DNA of 64,000 bases from Sphingobacterium thalpophilum. GTDB lineage: Bacteria; Bacteroidota; Bacteroidia; Sphingobacteriales; Sphingobacteriaceae. Location of the stretch: the NCBI RefSeq assembly GCF_038396785.1, contig NZ_CP151087.1:2542001-2606000 (forward strand). Reading direction: 5' to 3'. Positions within the stretch are counted from its first letter, which is position 1. Each line of letters opens with the position of its first letter. The translations under genes were made by a program, and so were the position numbers. The notes under the pieces were generated by a model. The model saw nothing but the letters and a program-made list of their open reading frames with translations, had not been told where the DNA came from and did no database searches. Below, piece by piece: positions 40,327 through 50,265 of this stretch.

Positions 40327-42690
40327 ATGATTCGATTATTCCTAAAAACAGCGCTGAGAAATTTGAAGCGCAGTCCCTTAAACACAACAATAAATATTTT
40401 GGGATTAGCACTGGGGTTTACTGTTGCCCTGATAAGTACATTATGGGTACTGAAACAATTTTCTTTTGATAAGCATTACAGCAATTATCAACATATTTAT
40501 CAGGTCATGATGACTGGAACCTTCAATGATGAGAAATCTACTGATCGCTCCACCCCTATTCCCTTGGTCAAAACAATCGCGTCTGATTTCAAAAATGAGA
40601 TGGCAGATGCCACTTTGGTCACCAATATGGAAAGCAACAATCTTAAAGTAGGTGATAAAAAGCTTAATGCACCGGGATTCTATGCCATGGGAAAATTCGC
40701 CGAATTATTTTCCCTCGAATCTTTAGAAGGAAATAGTACCACACCGGGCAATCCATCGACCATCATAATTTCCGAATCCTTAGCAAAACGACTGTTCAAT
40801 CAGACAAGTGTTATCGGGAAAACGCTCCAATTGAATGGTAAAGAACAATATACTGTTCAGGGCGTGTATAAAGATATTCCTGAAAACAACACTTTTTATG
40901 GCTTAGATTATGTATTGCCGTTTGTCGATTATCTTGCTAAAGACCAAGGTATTGAAGAAAGCTGGTCCAGCTGTTATTTCAGCACTTTCGCTAAGATCGA
41001 AAATGCTGCCTTTGTTCCCGCTTTGGAAAATAAACTAACAAATATCATCAACAAAAAACTGACGGATATAAAACCTGAAATCCTGTTACATCCGATGTCC
41101 AAATGGCATTTATACGATTCATTTAAAAATGGAAAGAACGTCGGCGGGCAGATTCAATATGTATGGATGTTTGTTTGGATAAGCGTATTCATTATTTTAT
41201 TGGCCAGTATTAATTTTATTAACTTGAGTACGGCGAGAAGCCTGAAAAGAGGAAAAGAAATCGGGGTTTTAAAATCGGTTGGTGTCAACCGCCGGCAGCT
41301 TATTGCAGGCTTTCTTGTTGAGTCAATCCTAGCGGTAGCCTGCGCATTTTTGATCGCTGTTCTATTCGCTACATTGCTGTTGCCTTGGGTCAAAACGATT
41401 ACACACACTTCATTGCATATCCCTTTTGCGGATATTCGTTTTTATGGCTATTCTTTATTAGGAATAGGCGTTATAGGGCTTTTAGCGGGTATGTATCCGG
41501 CATTATTTCTATCGGCCTTTAATCCTATTCTTGCACTTAAAGGTAAGATCATCAACCGAAAAGGCGGATCAAGAAGTAGAAAGGCAATGGTCATCGTGCA
41601 ATTTGCGATTTCTATTTTCCTGATGATATCCACTTATCTAGTGATTCAACAACTGCATTATACCAAGGACCGCCCAATAGGTTATAAAGGTTCAAATTTG
41701 ATAAACATTACTTCATCCAATTCAACTATCGTCAAAAACTTTGATGTCCTTAGAAAAGAGTTGATCGGTCAGCGTTTAGTTAAAGATGCTTCCCTTTCTT
41801 CCAACTTTGTCAACCACCTATCCTTAACGGGTGGTGGCTTTAATTGGCAGGGCAATGATACCAGGGACGGTGCGATCATGGGGATCTTCACCGTGGATGA
41901 AAACTTTGCTAATACTGTACAATGGAACTTTATAAAAGGACGCAATTTTTCAAAAGATTTCAAAACAGATTCAACAGCTGTTATTCTGAACGAAGCTGCG
42001 GCCAAATTTATGGGAGTTACCGACCTAAACAGCAAACAACTTTCACGAGCCGGTATTGATTACCATATCGTGGGTATTATCCAGAACACGCTGTCCGAAT
42101 CGCCGTTCAAATCCATTACACCGACGGCTTATTTTCTAAAATTTTTACCAAAGAATAAAATCACGCTTCAACTGGATGAAAATCAAGATGTCAAACAAAA
42201 CCTAAAAGCAATTGCCACAGCATTCAACCGCATAGATCCTGATCTTATTTTTGATTATACCTTTACGGATCAGGAATATGCCAAAGAGTTTCAACAGATG
42301 GAAATGATCAAGAGCTTAACCAGTTTATTTACAGGGTTGGCCATACTCATTTCATGTCTTGGTCTCTACGCGCTGGTTTCCTTTCTTACGGAGCAACGAG
42401 AAAAAGAAATTGGCATTCGTAAAGTATTGGGCGCATCAGAACTTGGCTTGTGGCGACTACTTTCCACAGAATACATTTGGCTCACAGGCATTGGCTTTTT
42501 ACTCGCAGCCCCTTTAGCCTATCTGCTAATGGAATCATGGCTCGAAGATTATGTCTACCGCATATCAATTACATGGACGGTCTTTGCTATCACAGGCTTA
42601 ACCGCCCTAATCATCACCTTATTAACCGTTAGTTACCAAGCGATTAAAGCAACATTAGCAAATCCTGTAAAAACCTTAAGAAGCGAATAA
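40327..42690 (+). CDS. P8: FtsX/MacB-type ABC permease with an altered first contact loop
   Basis: This is a 787-residue permease and the last gene of the inferred hlyD unit; the next paired activator site begins 9 bp after its stop. The start is MIRLFLKTALRNLKRSPLNT. The half 1 contact loop is GKEIGVLKSVGVNRRQ (about 311), in which the near-invariant RK-[VTI]-[LI]-G-A is changed to LKSVGV. The half 2 loop is normal, KEIGIRKVLGAS (about 694). It ends NPVKTLRSE. If both halves must engage the ATPase, half 1 of P8 may couple weakly (inference). Confidence 0.9.
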   Translation: MIRLFLKTALRNLKRSPLNTTINILGLALGFTVALISTLWVLKQFSFDKHYSNYQHIYQVMMTGTFNDEKSTDRSTPIPLVKTIASDFKNEMADATLVTNMESNNLKVGDKKLNAPGFYAMGKFAELFSLESLEGNSTTPGNPSTIIISESLAKRLFNQTSVIGKTLQLNGKEQYTVQGVYKDIPENNTFYGLDYVLPFVDYLAKDQGIEESWSSCYFSTFAKIENAAFVPALENKLTNIINKKLTDIKPEILLHPMSKWHLYDSFKNGKNVGGQIQYVWMFVWISVFIILLASINFINLSTARSLKRGKEIGVLKSVGVNRRQLIAGFLVESILAVACAFLIAVLFATLLLPWVKTITHTSLHIPFADIRFYGYSLLGIGVIGLLAGMYPALFLSAFNPILALKGKIINRKGGSRSRKAMVIVQFAISIFLMISTYLVIQQLHYTKDRPIGYKGSNLINITSSNSTIVKNFDVLRKELIGQRLVKDASLSSNFVNHLSLTGGGFNWQGNDTRDGAIMGIFTVDENFANTVQWNFIKGRNFSKDFKTDSTAVILNEAAAKFMGVTDLNSKQLSRAGIDYHIVGIIQNTLSESPFKSITPTAYFLKFLPKNKITLQLDENQDVKQNLKAIATAFNRIDPDLIFDYTFTDQEYAKEFQQMEMIKSLTSLFTGLAILISCLGLYALVSFLTEQREKEIGIRKVLGASELGLWRLLSTEYIWLTGIGFLLAAPLAYLLMESWLEDYVYRISITWTVFAITGLTALIITLLTVSYQAIKATLANPVKTLRSE

Positions 42691-42698
42691 TACCAATT

Positions 42699-42736
42699 TG
42701 TTCGGGGACGGACACTATACTGTCCGTTTCCGAACA
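42699..42736 (+). promoter_or_regulatory. Paired activator site upstream of P9
   Basis: Two 16-bp palindromes start 22 bp apart: TGTTCGGGGACGGACA (42699-42714) and TGTCCGTTTCCGAACA (42721-42736). They are also near-inverse copies of each other, so the RNA could fold as a hairpin and terminate transcripts from P8. The conserved spacing to a TGGCA element favours a DNA-binding role, and both may apply. Confidence 0.7.
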
Positions 42737-42790
42737 TTTAAAACCGCTATAAAAACATAACAAAAACCTAAAAATCAATACATTATATTT

Positions 42791-42807
42791 ATGGCAAACG
42801 AATTGAA
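42791..42807 (+). promoter_or_regulatory. Sigma-54-like promoter of P9
   Basis: ATGGCAAACGAATTGAA: TGGCA at -24 and TTG at -12 with the standard distance (second G of GG to G of TTG is 11 bp). TTGA stands in place of the classical TTGC. It begins 56 bp after the paired activator site, about 100 bp upstream of the P9 start. Confidence 0.6.
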
Positions 42808-42905
42808 CTACTTGGCTTTGCTATTTTTCGAATAACGGAGCCTTCTACTAAAGCGAGCTAAGTGACAAGAATATAGCCTAATTAACAGTATAAATGCTCA
42901 TAACC

Positions 42906-45296
42906 ATGTTAAAGAACTATTTTAAAATTGCTTGGCGGAATATCAGAAAAAACAAAGGATTTTCTCTTTTAAATATGTTTGGCCTCAGCATCGGAATAAC
43001 ATGTTTCCTATTGTTGGCAGCGTACATCTATCATGAATCCAGTTATGAGCGTTTCCTTCCCAATGCGGACCGCCTGACTTATATTAGCCTCACCTATAAA
43101 GCACCCAATAGCACGGAAGAAGTAAATTCTGCCGTAACACCGACAGGCTTAGCTCCTACGTTGCAGGCTGAATTTCCGGATGTAGAACAGGCAACCAGAT
43201 TATACGGCTATTCCAAAGGCGGCAAAATAGAATCCAAAGAGGCACTAATAACTGAAAAAGGCCTACTGTATGCTGACCAGAATGTTTTTAAAACTTTAGG
43301 TTATACCTTTCTCGAAGGTGATTCACGATCAGCCTTAGCAGAACCAAATCAGATTGTCTTAACAAAAAAACTCGCAGCGAAATATTTCCCCAATCAGTCG
43401 GCCATCGGTCAGACACTATCCATTGACAAAGTCAACTGGAAAATCACAGGTATCATCGCAGACTTGCCCACAAATACACAGTTGAACTTCTCTGCGCTCC
43501 TTTCCAACAAAGGATTAGAACGCTACAAAGAAATGGCTTGGTCATCTGCAAATGATATAACCATAGCGCTCCTAAAAAACAAAGATCAGGTCGGTTCGAT
43601 CCAACAGAAATTGGACCAAATGACAAAATCAAAATTCGCCGAAGCAACAAAACAAGGCTATCAATTTCGATTCGTCCTGGAAAAGCTGACCGATATCCAT
43701 CTTCACTCCAAAGCAGCAGGTACGGGAAACATCACTTATATCTATATTTTATTGGCATTAGGTGCTGCACTTATTATTTTAACCTGCATCAATTTTACAA
43801 ATTTGGTCTTAGCACATGCGCTTGAACGCAAGAAAGAAATCGGTGTCAAGAAAGTTTTGGGTGCAGCAAAGAAAACGATATTCTTCCAGTTCTTTTTTGA
43901 ATGTAGCCTGATGGTTTTTCTAGCTGTTGTATTTAGCCTTCTGACTACGGTACTCTTGTTGCCCGTGTTCAGTTCATTTATGGGGGCCGAAATGAAATTA
44001 ACCATATGGACAGACCCTCGGTTTTATACAATTTTACTTGTTTTCATAGCCTTGCTGACGCTTTTGTCAGGTGGCTGGCCAGCCTATTCAATTGCCAGTT
44101 CAAAGCCTATTTCTATTTTCAAGCGAAAATTAACTGAAAAACTACGTGGCCTATCTTTAAGCAAGGTGCTCGTTACTTTTCAATTCAGTATCTCTATATT
44201 TTTTATTATCTGTACCTTATTTGCGAGTAGACAGATGGATTTTATCCAGTCTAAGAATACCGGGTTAGATCGCTCTGATATGCTTGTCATCGATGGCCGA
44301 GGATGGCAAGATAAAGAAAGGCAGCTATTAAAAGAAAAGTTAATGCAGCTCAACAGTGTCCAGGGGGTTACCGCTTCGTATGACAACCCCGTCAATATCC
44401 AAGGTGGCTACAGCATCAGTGAAGTAGAAGGCCAACCCAATGATTTTGATATGAATGTCACTGCAATTCCGATTGAAAAAGATTTCGTATCCGTTTTCCA
44501 TATTCCATCTGTTGCCGGTGCACCGTTGTCAGACGCGGACATTTTGCGCGCAAAAGACACTATTTCACCAGAATATGGTTTTATAGTGAATACACTTGCT
44601 GCATCCGCCATGGGTTTTACTCCTGAACAGGCTATTGGAAAGAAAATCAACTTGAATGGGCGTAAGGGCAGCATCAAACAAGTCGTTGCGAGTTTTAACT
44701 TTGCGTCATTACATAACGAAGTCAAACCAATTGTGCTTTTTCCTGAATATGATTATTTCGGTAATATTTTCATTCGACTCAATCCGACGTCGCCGATAAA
44801 AGATGCTCTTGCGCAGATAAGAGCTGTCATCAAAGATATTGATTCAAAAAACAGCTTTGAATATCATTTTCTCAATGACGACTATAACAAATTATATCTC
44901 AAAGATCAGCAAACAACACGGGTAATGCAGTTATTTTCCATCATTACAATTGCTATCGCTTGTATGGGCCTTTTTGCCCTATCAGCTTATGCTGTACAAC
45001 AACGCTTTAAAGAGATCGGTATCCGTAAAGTATTAGGTGCTTCAACGATCAAGATTGTCAACATATTGAGTGTTGACTTTATGGCCCTCGTCCTGTGTGC
45101 TGTATTGATCAGTGTACCCTTAGGCTGGTATGCCATGCACCGCTGGGTAGAGAATTTTGCTTACCACATCACCCTAGACTGGTGGGTATTTATTGTGGCG
45201 GCGATAAGCGCATTATTGGTATCATTTATCACCATTAGTTTTCAAACCATAAAAGCTGCGATTCTAAACCCGGTTGATAGTTTAAGAGATGAGTAA
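42906..45296 (+). CDS. P9: two-halved FtsX/MacB-type ABC permease
   Basis: I take the ATG at 42906 (MLKNYFKIAWRNIRKNKGFS, 796 residues) because it matches the start of its paralogues; an in-frame ATG four codons earlier exists. The half 1 loop is KEIGVKKVLGAA (about 311), with K for the usual R. The half 2 loop is KEIGIRKVLGAS (about 702). Domain 2 lacks the usual VKDF block and has IKQVVASFNFASLHNEVKP instead. It ends NPVDSLRDE. It is the first gene of the inferred unit P9-P12, with its own paired activator site and -24/-12-like element. Confidence 0.92.
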   Translation: MLKNYFKIAWRNIRKNKGFSLLNMFGLSIGITCFLLLAAYIYHESSYERFLPNADRLTYISLTYKAPNSTEEVNSAVTPTGLAPTLQAEFPDVEQATRLYGYSKGGKIESKEALITEKGLLYADQNVFKTLGYTFLEGDSRSALAEPNQIVLTKKLAAKYFPNQSAIGQTLSIDKVNWKITGIIADLPTNTQLNFSALLSNKGLERYKEMAWSSANDITIALLKNKDQVGSIQQKLDQMTKSKFAEATKQGYQFRFVLEKLTDIHLHSKAAGTGNITYIYILLALGAALIILTCINFTNLVLAHALERKKEIGVKKVLGAAKKTIFFQFFFECSLMVFLAVVFSLLTTVLLLPVFSSFMGAEMKLTIWTDPRFYTILLVFIALLTLLSGGWPAYSIASSKPISIFKRKLTEKLRGLSLSKVLVTFQFSISIFFIICTLFASRQMDFIQSKNTGLDRSDMLVIDGRGWQDKERQLLKEKLMQLNSVQGVTASYDNPVNIQGGYSISEVEGQPNDFDMNVTAIPIEKDFVSVFHIPSVAGAPLSDADILRAKDTISPEYGFIVNTLAASAMGFTPEQAIGKKINLNGRKGSIKQVVASFNFASLHNEVKPIVLFPEYDYFGNIFIRLNPTSPIKDALAQIRAVIKDIDSKNSFEYHFLNDDYNKLYLKDQQTTRVMQLFSIITIAIACMGLFALSAYAVQQRFKEIGIRKVLGASTIKIVNILSVDFMALVLCAVLISVPLGWYAMHRWVENFAYHITLDWWVFIVAAISALLVSFITISFQTIKAAILNPVDSLRDE

Positions 45297-45396
45297 TTGT
45301 TTTAGTAGCTATTAAAAATAAAGACACCTGATAAATAACAAGCTGGACCTTTAAAATTCAAGTTTTTTCTATTTAGCAATAACCAATACGACAAAT

Positions 45397-47790
45397 ATGC
45401 TTAAAAATTATATCAAAATAGCATGGCGCAACCTGATGAAAAACAAATCCTTCTCTTTGATTAACATCATCGGATTGGCGATCGGTATGGCCGGAGCATT
45501 ACTTATAGCACTTTGGTTGCAAAACATGTTAACCATGGACCGCTTTCATGAAAAGGGTGATCGCCTGCATGTATTGAGTAATCGAGACGAATTTCAGGGC
45601 GATAAATCAGCTTGGGCCTTCACTCCTAAAATATTAGGTCCCTCCTTGTCCGCCGATTTTCCAGATATAGAAACTTTTACCAGATATAATGAGAGCGGCC
45701 AATTTCTAACGACATTCAAGGATAAAAAACTGATCGCAAATACTGTTTTCATCGATCCCGGTTTTTTCAAGATGTTTTCTTTGCCTTTTGTGAAAGGAGA
45801 ACAGAATATTAAATTTGATAACCCTAAAGGCCTTGTTCTCACAGAAAGCTATGCCAAGGCTTTATTTGGCAGCGAAGATCCTATTGGAAAATCAGTTCGG
45901 ATAGACTCTGTTAATCAGGTCTCCGTACAGGCGGTACTTAAAGACCTTCCGAGTAATTCAAGTTTCAAATTTGATATTCTCCTACCATTTGAATATGCAA
46001 AAATAATTGGTTACGTGGATGATAACTGGAGCAATAATTCATTAACCACCTATGTGCTCCTAAAAAAAGGTGTCTCACTTACCGCGTTTAACAGCAAAAT
46101 CAGAGCCTATCTGAGAGATCATATCAATGCAAGTAATAAGGCTGCCGGTTACCAATCGGCTAGAAATACGGGTGAGATCTTTGCTTTTCCCTATTCTGAT
46201 TCGTTTCTTTACAATAGCGGAAAAGGAGGAAATTATACGTCCGGACGTATCGATATCGTCAAGCTATTTGCTTGGATTGGTGTATTTATTTTATTAGTGG
46301 CAAGCATCAATTTTATGAATTTGAGTACGGCACGTTCCGAACGCCGTGCGAAAGAAGTCGGTGTCCGCAAAGTAATTGGCGCAAATAAGACAAGCCTAAT
46401 GGCGCAGTTCCTCGTTGAAAGCATATTGATCAGCCTAATCGGCATGGTACTCGCGACGATACTTGTTTTTATTGTCCTGCCATTCTTTAACGAGCTTGTC
46501 GGAAAACAGCTTAGCCTATCGTTATTAAACTTACCAACCTGGCTATTTTTAATTGGCTTTGCTTTATTTACAGGTATATTAGCCGGCACCTATCCCGCCT
46601 TTTTCCTTTCTTCCTTTCAACCTATCAAAACGTTGAAGGGGAAATTCGTTTCTAAAACGAGGGGTCTTAGTATTCGCTCCATCTTAGTGGTCATTCAATT
46701 CAGTCTCGCGATTATATTGATTATCGCAACGGTCATTGTCGCCAAACAAATCCAGTACACTAAACAGCGCGACCGTGGTTATAATGAAAATGGGTTGCTT
46801 TACAGCAGTATCAAAGGTGACTTAGAAAAGAATTATAAAATTTTACGCGACGAATTACTAGCCAGCAACGCAGTTGTTTCTGTATCAAAAAATATGTCGC
46901 CAGTAACCGATTTCTATAGCAATGGCTGGGGATTTACGTCTGGGACACCAACGGAACAGGACAAACGCATTTCCTATAACCGTTTTAGTACCGATGCAGA
47001 TGCCGTAAAAAATCTAGGCCTAACTCTTATACAGGGGCGGGATATCGATATTTACAAGTTTGCGACAGACAGTACTGCTTTGATTTTAAATGAATCCGCG
47101 GTAAAAAGTTTGCACCTCAAAAACCCGGTCAATAGCATTGTGGATGGTGATGGAACAAAATGGACCGTAGTTGGGGTGGTCAAAGATTTCATTATGGGAT
47201 CGCCATTTGGAGACAATAAACCCATGGTGATATTAGGACCGCAAGCCTGGTTTACAACGATCCATTATCGTTTAAATCCAAACAATGACATCGGAGACAA
47301 CTTAAAAACGATTGAGTCCATCTTTAAAAAGTTCAACGCAGACTATCCTTTTGAATATCAATTCATTGACAAGACCTACGAAGAAAAATTTAAAGAGACA
47401 AAAGCTATAGGTACGCTAGCCATGATCTTTGCAGGATTGACGATCTTTATATCCTGTCTTGGTTTATTGGCATTAATCGCCTATATGGCCGAAACGCGCA
47501 TGAAAGAAATTGCTGTCCGCAAAGTTCTTGGAGCAAGTGTCACCCAAGTAACTTCTTTACTTTCAATCGATTTTATTAAGCTTGTTGTGGTCGCAATTTT
47601 TATCGCCACACCTATCGCTTGGTGGGCCATGGATAAATGGTTACAAGATTACAGCTATCGAATTGAGATACAGTGGTATTACTTTGTCATTGCTGGACTA
47701 TTGGCTATTCTGATCAGTATGGCCACGATAAGCTATCAAGCAATTAAGGCTGCACTGGGTAATCCTGTCGATAGCTTACGTGATGAGTAG
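45397..47790 (+). CDS. P10: two-halved FtsX/MacB-type ABC permease
   Basis: This is a 797-residue permease, with start MLKNYIKIAWRNLMKNKSFS. TM1 is IIGLAIGMAGALLIALWLQN. The half 1 loop is KEVGVRKVIGAN (about 317) and the half 2 loop KEIAVRKVLGAS (about 703), with A for G. Domain 2 shows VVGVVKDFIMGSPFGDNKPM. It ends NPVDSLRDE. The 100-bp gap before it contains no TGTnC pair and no TGGCA element, so it is probably read from the P9 promoter. The gap after it is 51 bp. Confidence 0.92.
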   Translation: MLKNYIKIAWRNLMKNKSFSLINIIGLAIGMAGALLIALWLQNMLTMDRFHEKGDRLHVLSNRDEFQGDKSAWAFTPKILGPSLSADFPDIETFTRYNESGQFLTTFKDKKLIANTVFIDPGFFKMFSLPFVKGEQNIKFDNPKGLVLTESYAKALFGSEDPIGKSVRIDSVNQVSVQAVLKDLPSNSSFKFDILLPFEYAKIIGYVDDNWSNNSLTTYVLLKKGVSLTAFNSKIRAYLRDHINASNKAAGYQSARNTGEIFAFPYSDSFLYNSGKGGNYTSGRIDIVKLFAWIGVFILLVASINFMNLSTARSERRAKEVGVRKVIGANKTSLMAQFLVESILISLIGMVLATILVFIVLPFFNELVGKQLSLSLLNLPTWLFLIGFALFTGILAGTYPAFFLSSFQPIKTLKGKFVSKTRGLSIRSILVVIQFSLAIILIIATVIVAKQIQYTKQRDRGYNENGLLYSSIKGDLEKNYKILRDELLASNAVVSVSKNMSPVTDFYSNGWGFTSGTPTEQDKRISYNRFSTDADAVKNLGLTLIQGRDIDIYKFATDSTALILNESAVKSLHLKNPVNSIVDGDGTKWTVVGVVKDFIMGSPFGDNKPMVILGPQAWFTTIHYRLNPNNDIGDNLKTIESIFKKFNADYPFEYQFIDKTYEEKFKETKAIGTLAMIFAGLTIFISCLGLLALIAYMAETRMKEIAVRKVLGASVTQVTSLLSIDFIKLVVVAIFIATPIAWWAMDKWLQDYSYRIEIQWYYFVIAGLLAILISMATISYQAIKAALGNPVDSLRDE

Positions 47791-47841
47791 CTTAAAGTCA
47801 AACAACATTTTTTTCGATAGCTTAAAACCAGATAGAAGACT

Positions 47842-50232
47842 ATGAATTCATTCAAACTTGCTCTTCGCAGCATCATTGTCAACCGACAATATACCTGGAT
47901 CAATATCTTGGGTCTAAGTATTGGTTTCTCCTTGTGTCTTCTTGTATTCGCTCTTGTCATTGAGGAAAATTCGTACGACAAAAGCTGGAAAAATGCGGAT
48001 CATCTCTTTCGGATTGTCACTATAGATTCAACGGCTGGCCTTGAACGCCAAATGTCCAGAACATTCGTTAATTTAAGTACGGAACTCAAACAAGTATTTC
48101 CGGAGATTCAACATGAGGCTCGGATAGAATCCAGAAAATATTATTTAAAACCGCATGCAAGCTCAGCACAGCCCATAGGCATACAGGTTTTGGAGTCGGA
48201 AATAAATATCTTGGATATGTTGACCATCAAGGTTCTCGAAGGCAATCCCAAACAGCTGGTCCAAGGAAAAACAAACTTGCTCATCGGCAAAGAATTCAAA
48301 GAAAAGTACTTTAAGAACGAAAATGTCATCGGCAAAGTCATCCAAAGTGCCGACCCCTATACCGATAAGCCATCCGATTATATCATCACGGGTGTTATGG
48401 ATAATCTTCCTTATAATTCAACGCTCAGAGCTTCCGCCATTGCTTTAGTCCCCAAAATATCGATGGAATTAAGCAAAGATGGCTCAGGCTACTACACCGA
48501 ACAATTTGTACAACTAAAACCCGGGACACCAAGAATAGATCTCGAGCAGAAACTAAATCATTGGTATAAAGGATACCTCAGTCCTAACACAAAACATGTG
48601 ACTTCCTTTCGCCTGCAGCCTATTCAGGATATATATATGGAGCCATTAGGCAGTGCAGATATCAGCGGCAACCAAAAAACAACAAACATATTTGTGGGTG
48701 TTGCCGTTTTGGTCTTTATTATTTCCTGTATCAATTTTATTAATATTTACGCTGTAAGAACAGTTAAAAAATTAAGAGCACTTCATATACAAAAAGTATT
48801 GGGGGCCAGCCGAGCCCAGATGATCAGACGAATGCTGTTAGAAACAATCCTACTGTTTTTTATTTCTGCATTATGTAGTTTGGTACTTTTTAGACTTGGA
48901 TTGTCCCAACTGGAACACTTTACAGGCTATGATCTCGCTTATATTAAATCCATACAGCTCCCGTTGCTATTGGCCTTTATGACGACATCAATCGCCCTCG
49001 GCCTGCTAATTGGTTTTTATCCTGCATGGCTGATCTCTGGTATTAAGAGTTCAGATGCCTTAAAAAATAAGCTATCAAAAATTCCCCATGCGGAAGTCTT
49101 TATCAAAAAAATGCTTATCACTACACAGTTTAGCATTGCCATTATCGTCATCATTGGACTTATAACAATCAAGTCCCAACTCAGTTATATGCAAGCAGCT
49201 CCCTTGGGAATGGAAGTCAAAAATGTGCTAAACATCGACTATTTCAATAAGGGTACACAAAATACAAATATAAAAGATCGAATTGATCAACTTACTGGGG
49301 TTGAATCGGTCAGCGTCGCTGCCTGGACGCCGACAATCGGGTCAGGCTACCTTGCCAAGACAATCGTTGACAAGGACGATCCAGGGAAAAATATCCAAGT
49401 CAGTTTCATCGGTGGCGATGTCGATTTGCCCAAGACTTTGGGAATCCAGCTGGTTAAAGGTCGATTATTGACTCCTGAAGATTATACGCATGTTGAAATG
49501 GATCTGGGAGAAGATGAAGGTATCAATAATGCCCTTGTGACCGAAAGTACGGCAAAAAAGCTTGGGATAAACAAACTCGGTATCCTGTATAAAGACCTTC
49601 AAATTATCCCCGTCGGAATCATTAAAGATTTCCATAGTGAGTCTTTTCGTAGCAAAATAGTACCAACAGTAATTTTGGCAAAAGATTTTAACGGAAGCGG
49701 CAATATTCTGATAAAAGTAGGGAAAGGACAAGAACAACAAATCTTTCGATCGGTATCTCAAATTATACAAAACACCTATCCTGATAAACACGTTTCCTTC
49801 CATTGGATAGATGAGTTGATTGCAAAACAATATGAAAAAGAGAACAAGCAAGTGCAATTATTTATCCTATTCAGTGCATTGACATTGTTGATCTCCGCCT
49901 TAGGAATTACAGGATTGATTATGCAAAATCTCGAACAGCGTACTAAAGAAATTGGCATACGCAAAGTACTAGGCGCTACAGTGCTTGACATATCACGTCT
50001 CTTTTCAAAAGATTATCTCATCTTATCCACCTTGGCTATTTTTATTGCCAGTCCAATAGCGGGGTATTTTTCAAAAAAATGGCTTGAAGATTATGCGTAC
50101 AATGTGGGCGTGCAATGGTGGTTCTTTATCCTTGCCGCGCTTGCCATCTTTTTGATCAGCATCATTACTGTCAATTTCCAAACAATACGTGCCGCACTAA
50201 ACAATCCAGTAGATAGCTTACGAAACGAGTAA
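47842..50232 (+). CDS. P11: FtsX/MacB-type ABC permease with a strongly diverged first contact loop
   Basis: This is a 796-residue permease, with start MNSFKLALRSIIVNRQYTWI. The half 1 loop reads VKKLRALHIQKVLGASRAQM (about 314): the near-invariant KE[IV]G[IV]RK is lost and replaced by RALHIQK. The half 2 loop is normal, KEIGIRKVLGAT (about 702). Domain 2 has a longer acidic insert, DLGEDEGINNALVTESTAKK. It ends NPVDSLRNE. It lies 33 bp before P12. Apart from the loop change the protein looks intact. Confidence 0.9.
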   Translation: MNSFKLALRSIIVNRQYTWINILGLSIGFSLCLLVFALVIEENSYDKSWKNADHLFRIVTIDSTAGLERQMSRTFVNLSTELKQVFPEIQHEARIESRKYYLKPHASSAQPIGIQVLESEINILDMLTIKVLEGNPKQLVQGKTNLLIGKEFKEKYFKNENVIGKVIQSADPYTDKPSDYIITGVMDNLPYNSTLRASAIALVPKISMELSKDGSGYYTEQFVQLKPGTPRIDLEQKLNHWYKGYLSPNTKHVTSFRLQPIQDIYMEPLGSADISGNQKTTNIFVGVAVLVFIISCINFINIYAVRTVKKLRALHIQKVLGASRAQMIRRMLLETILLFFISALCSLVLFRLGLSQLEHFTGYDLAYIKSIQLPLLLAFMTTSIALGLLIGFYPAWLISGIKSSDALKNKLSKIPHAEVFIKKMLITTQFSIAIIVIIGLITIKSQLSYMQAAPLGMEVKNVLNIDYFNKGTQNTNIKDRIDQLTGVESVSVAAWTPTIGSGYLAKTIVDKDDPGKNIQVSFIGGDVDLPKTLGIQLVKGRLLTPEDYTHVEMDLGEDEGINNALVTESTAKKLGINKLGILYKDLQIIPVGIIKDFHSESFRSKIVPTVILAKDFNGSGNILIKVGKGQEQQIFRSVSQIIQNTYPDKHVSFHWIDELIAKQYEKENKQVQLFILFSALTLLISALGITGLIMQNLEQRTKEIGIRKVLGATVLDISRLFSKDYLILSTLAIFIASPIAGYFSKKWLEDYAYNVGVQWWFFILAALAIFLISIITVNFQTIRAALNNPVDSLRNE

Positions 50233-50265
50233 ATATTCATTTATAGTAATAGAGGGGGCCTCAAT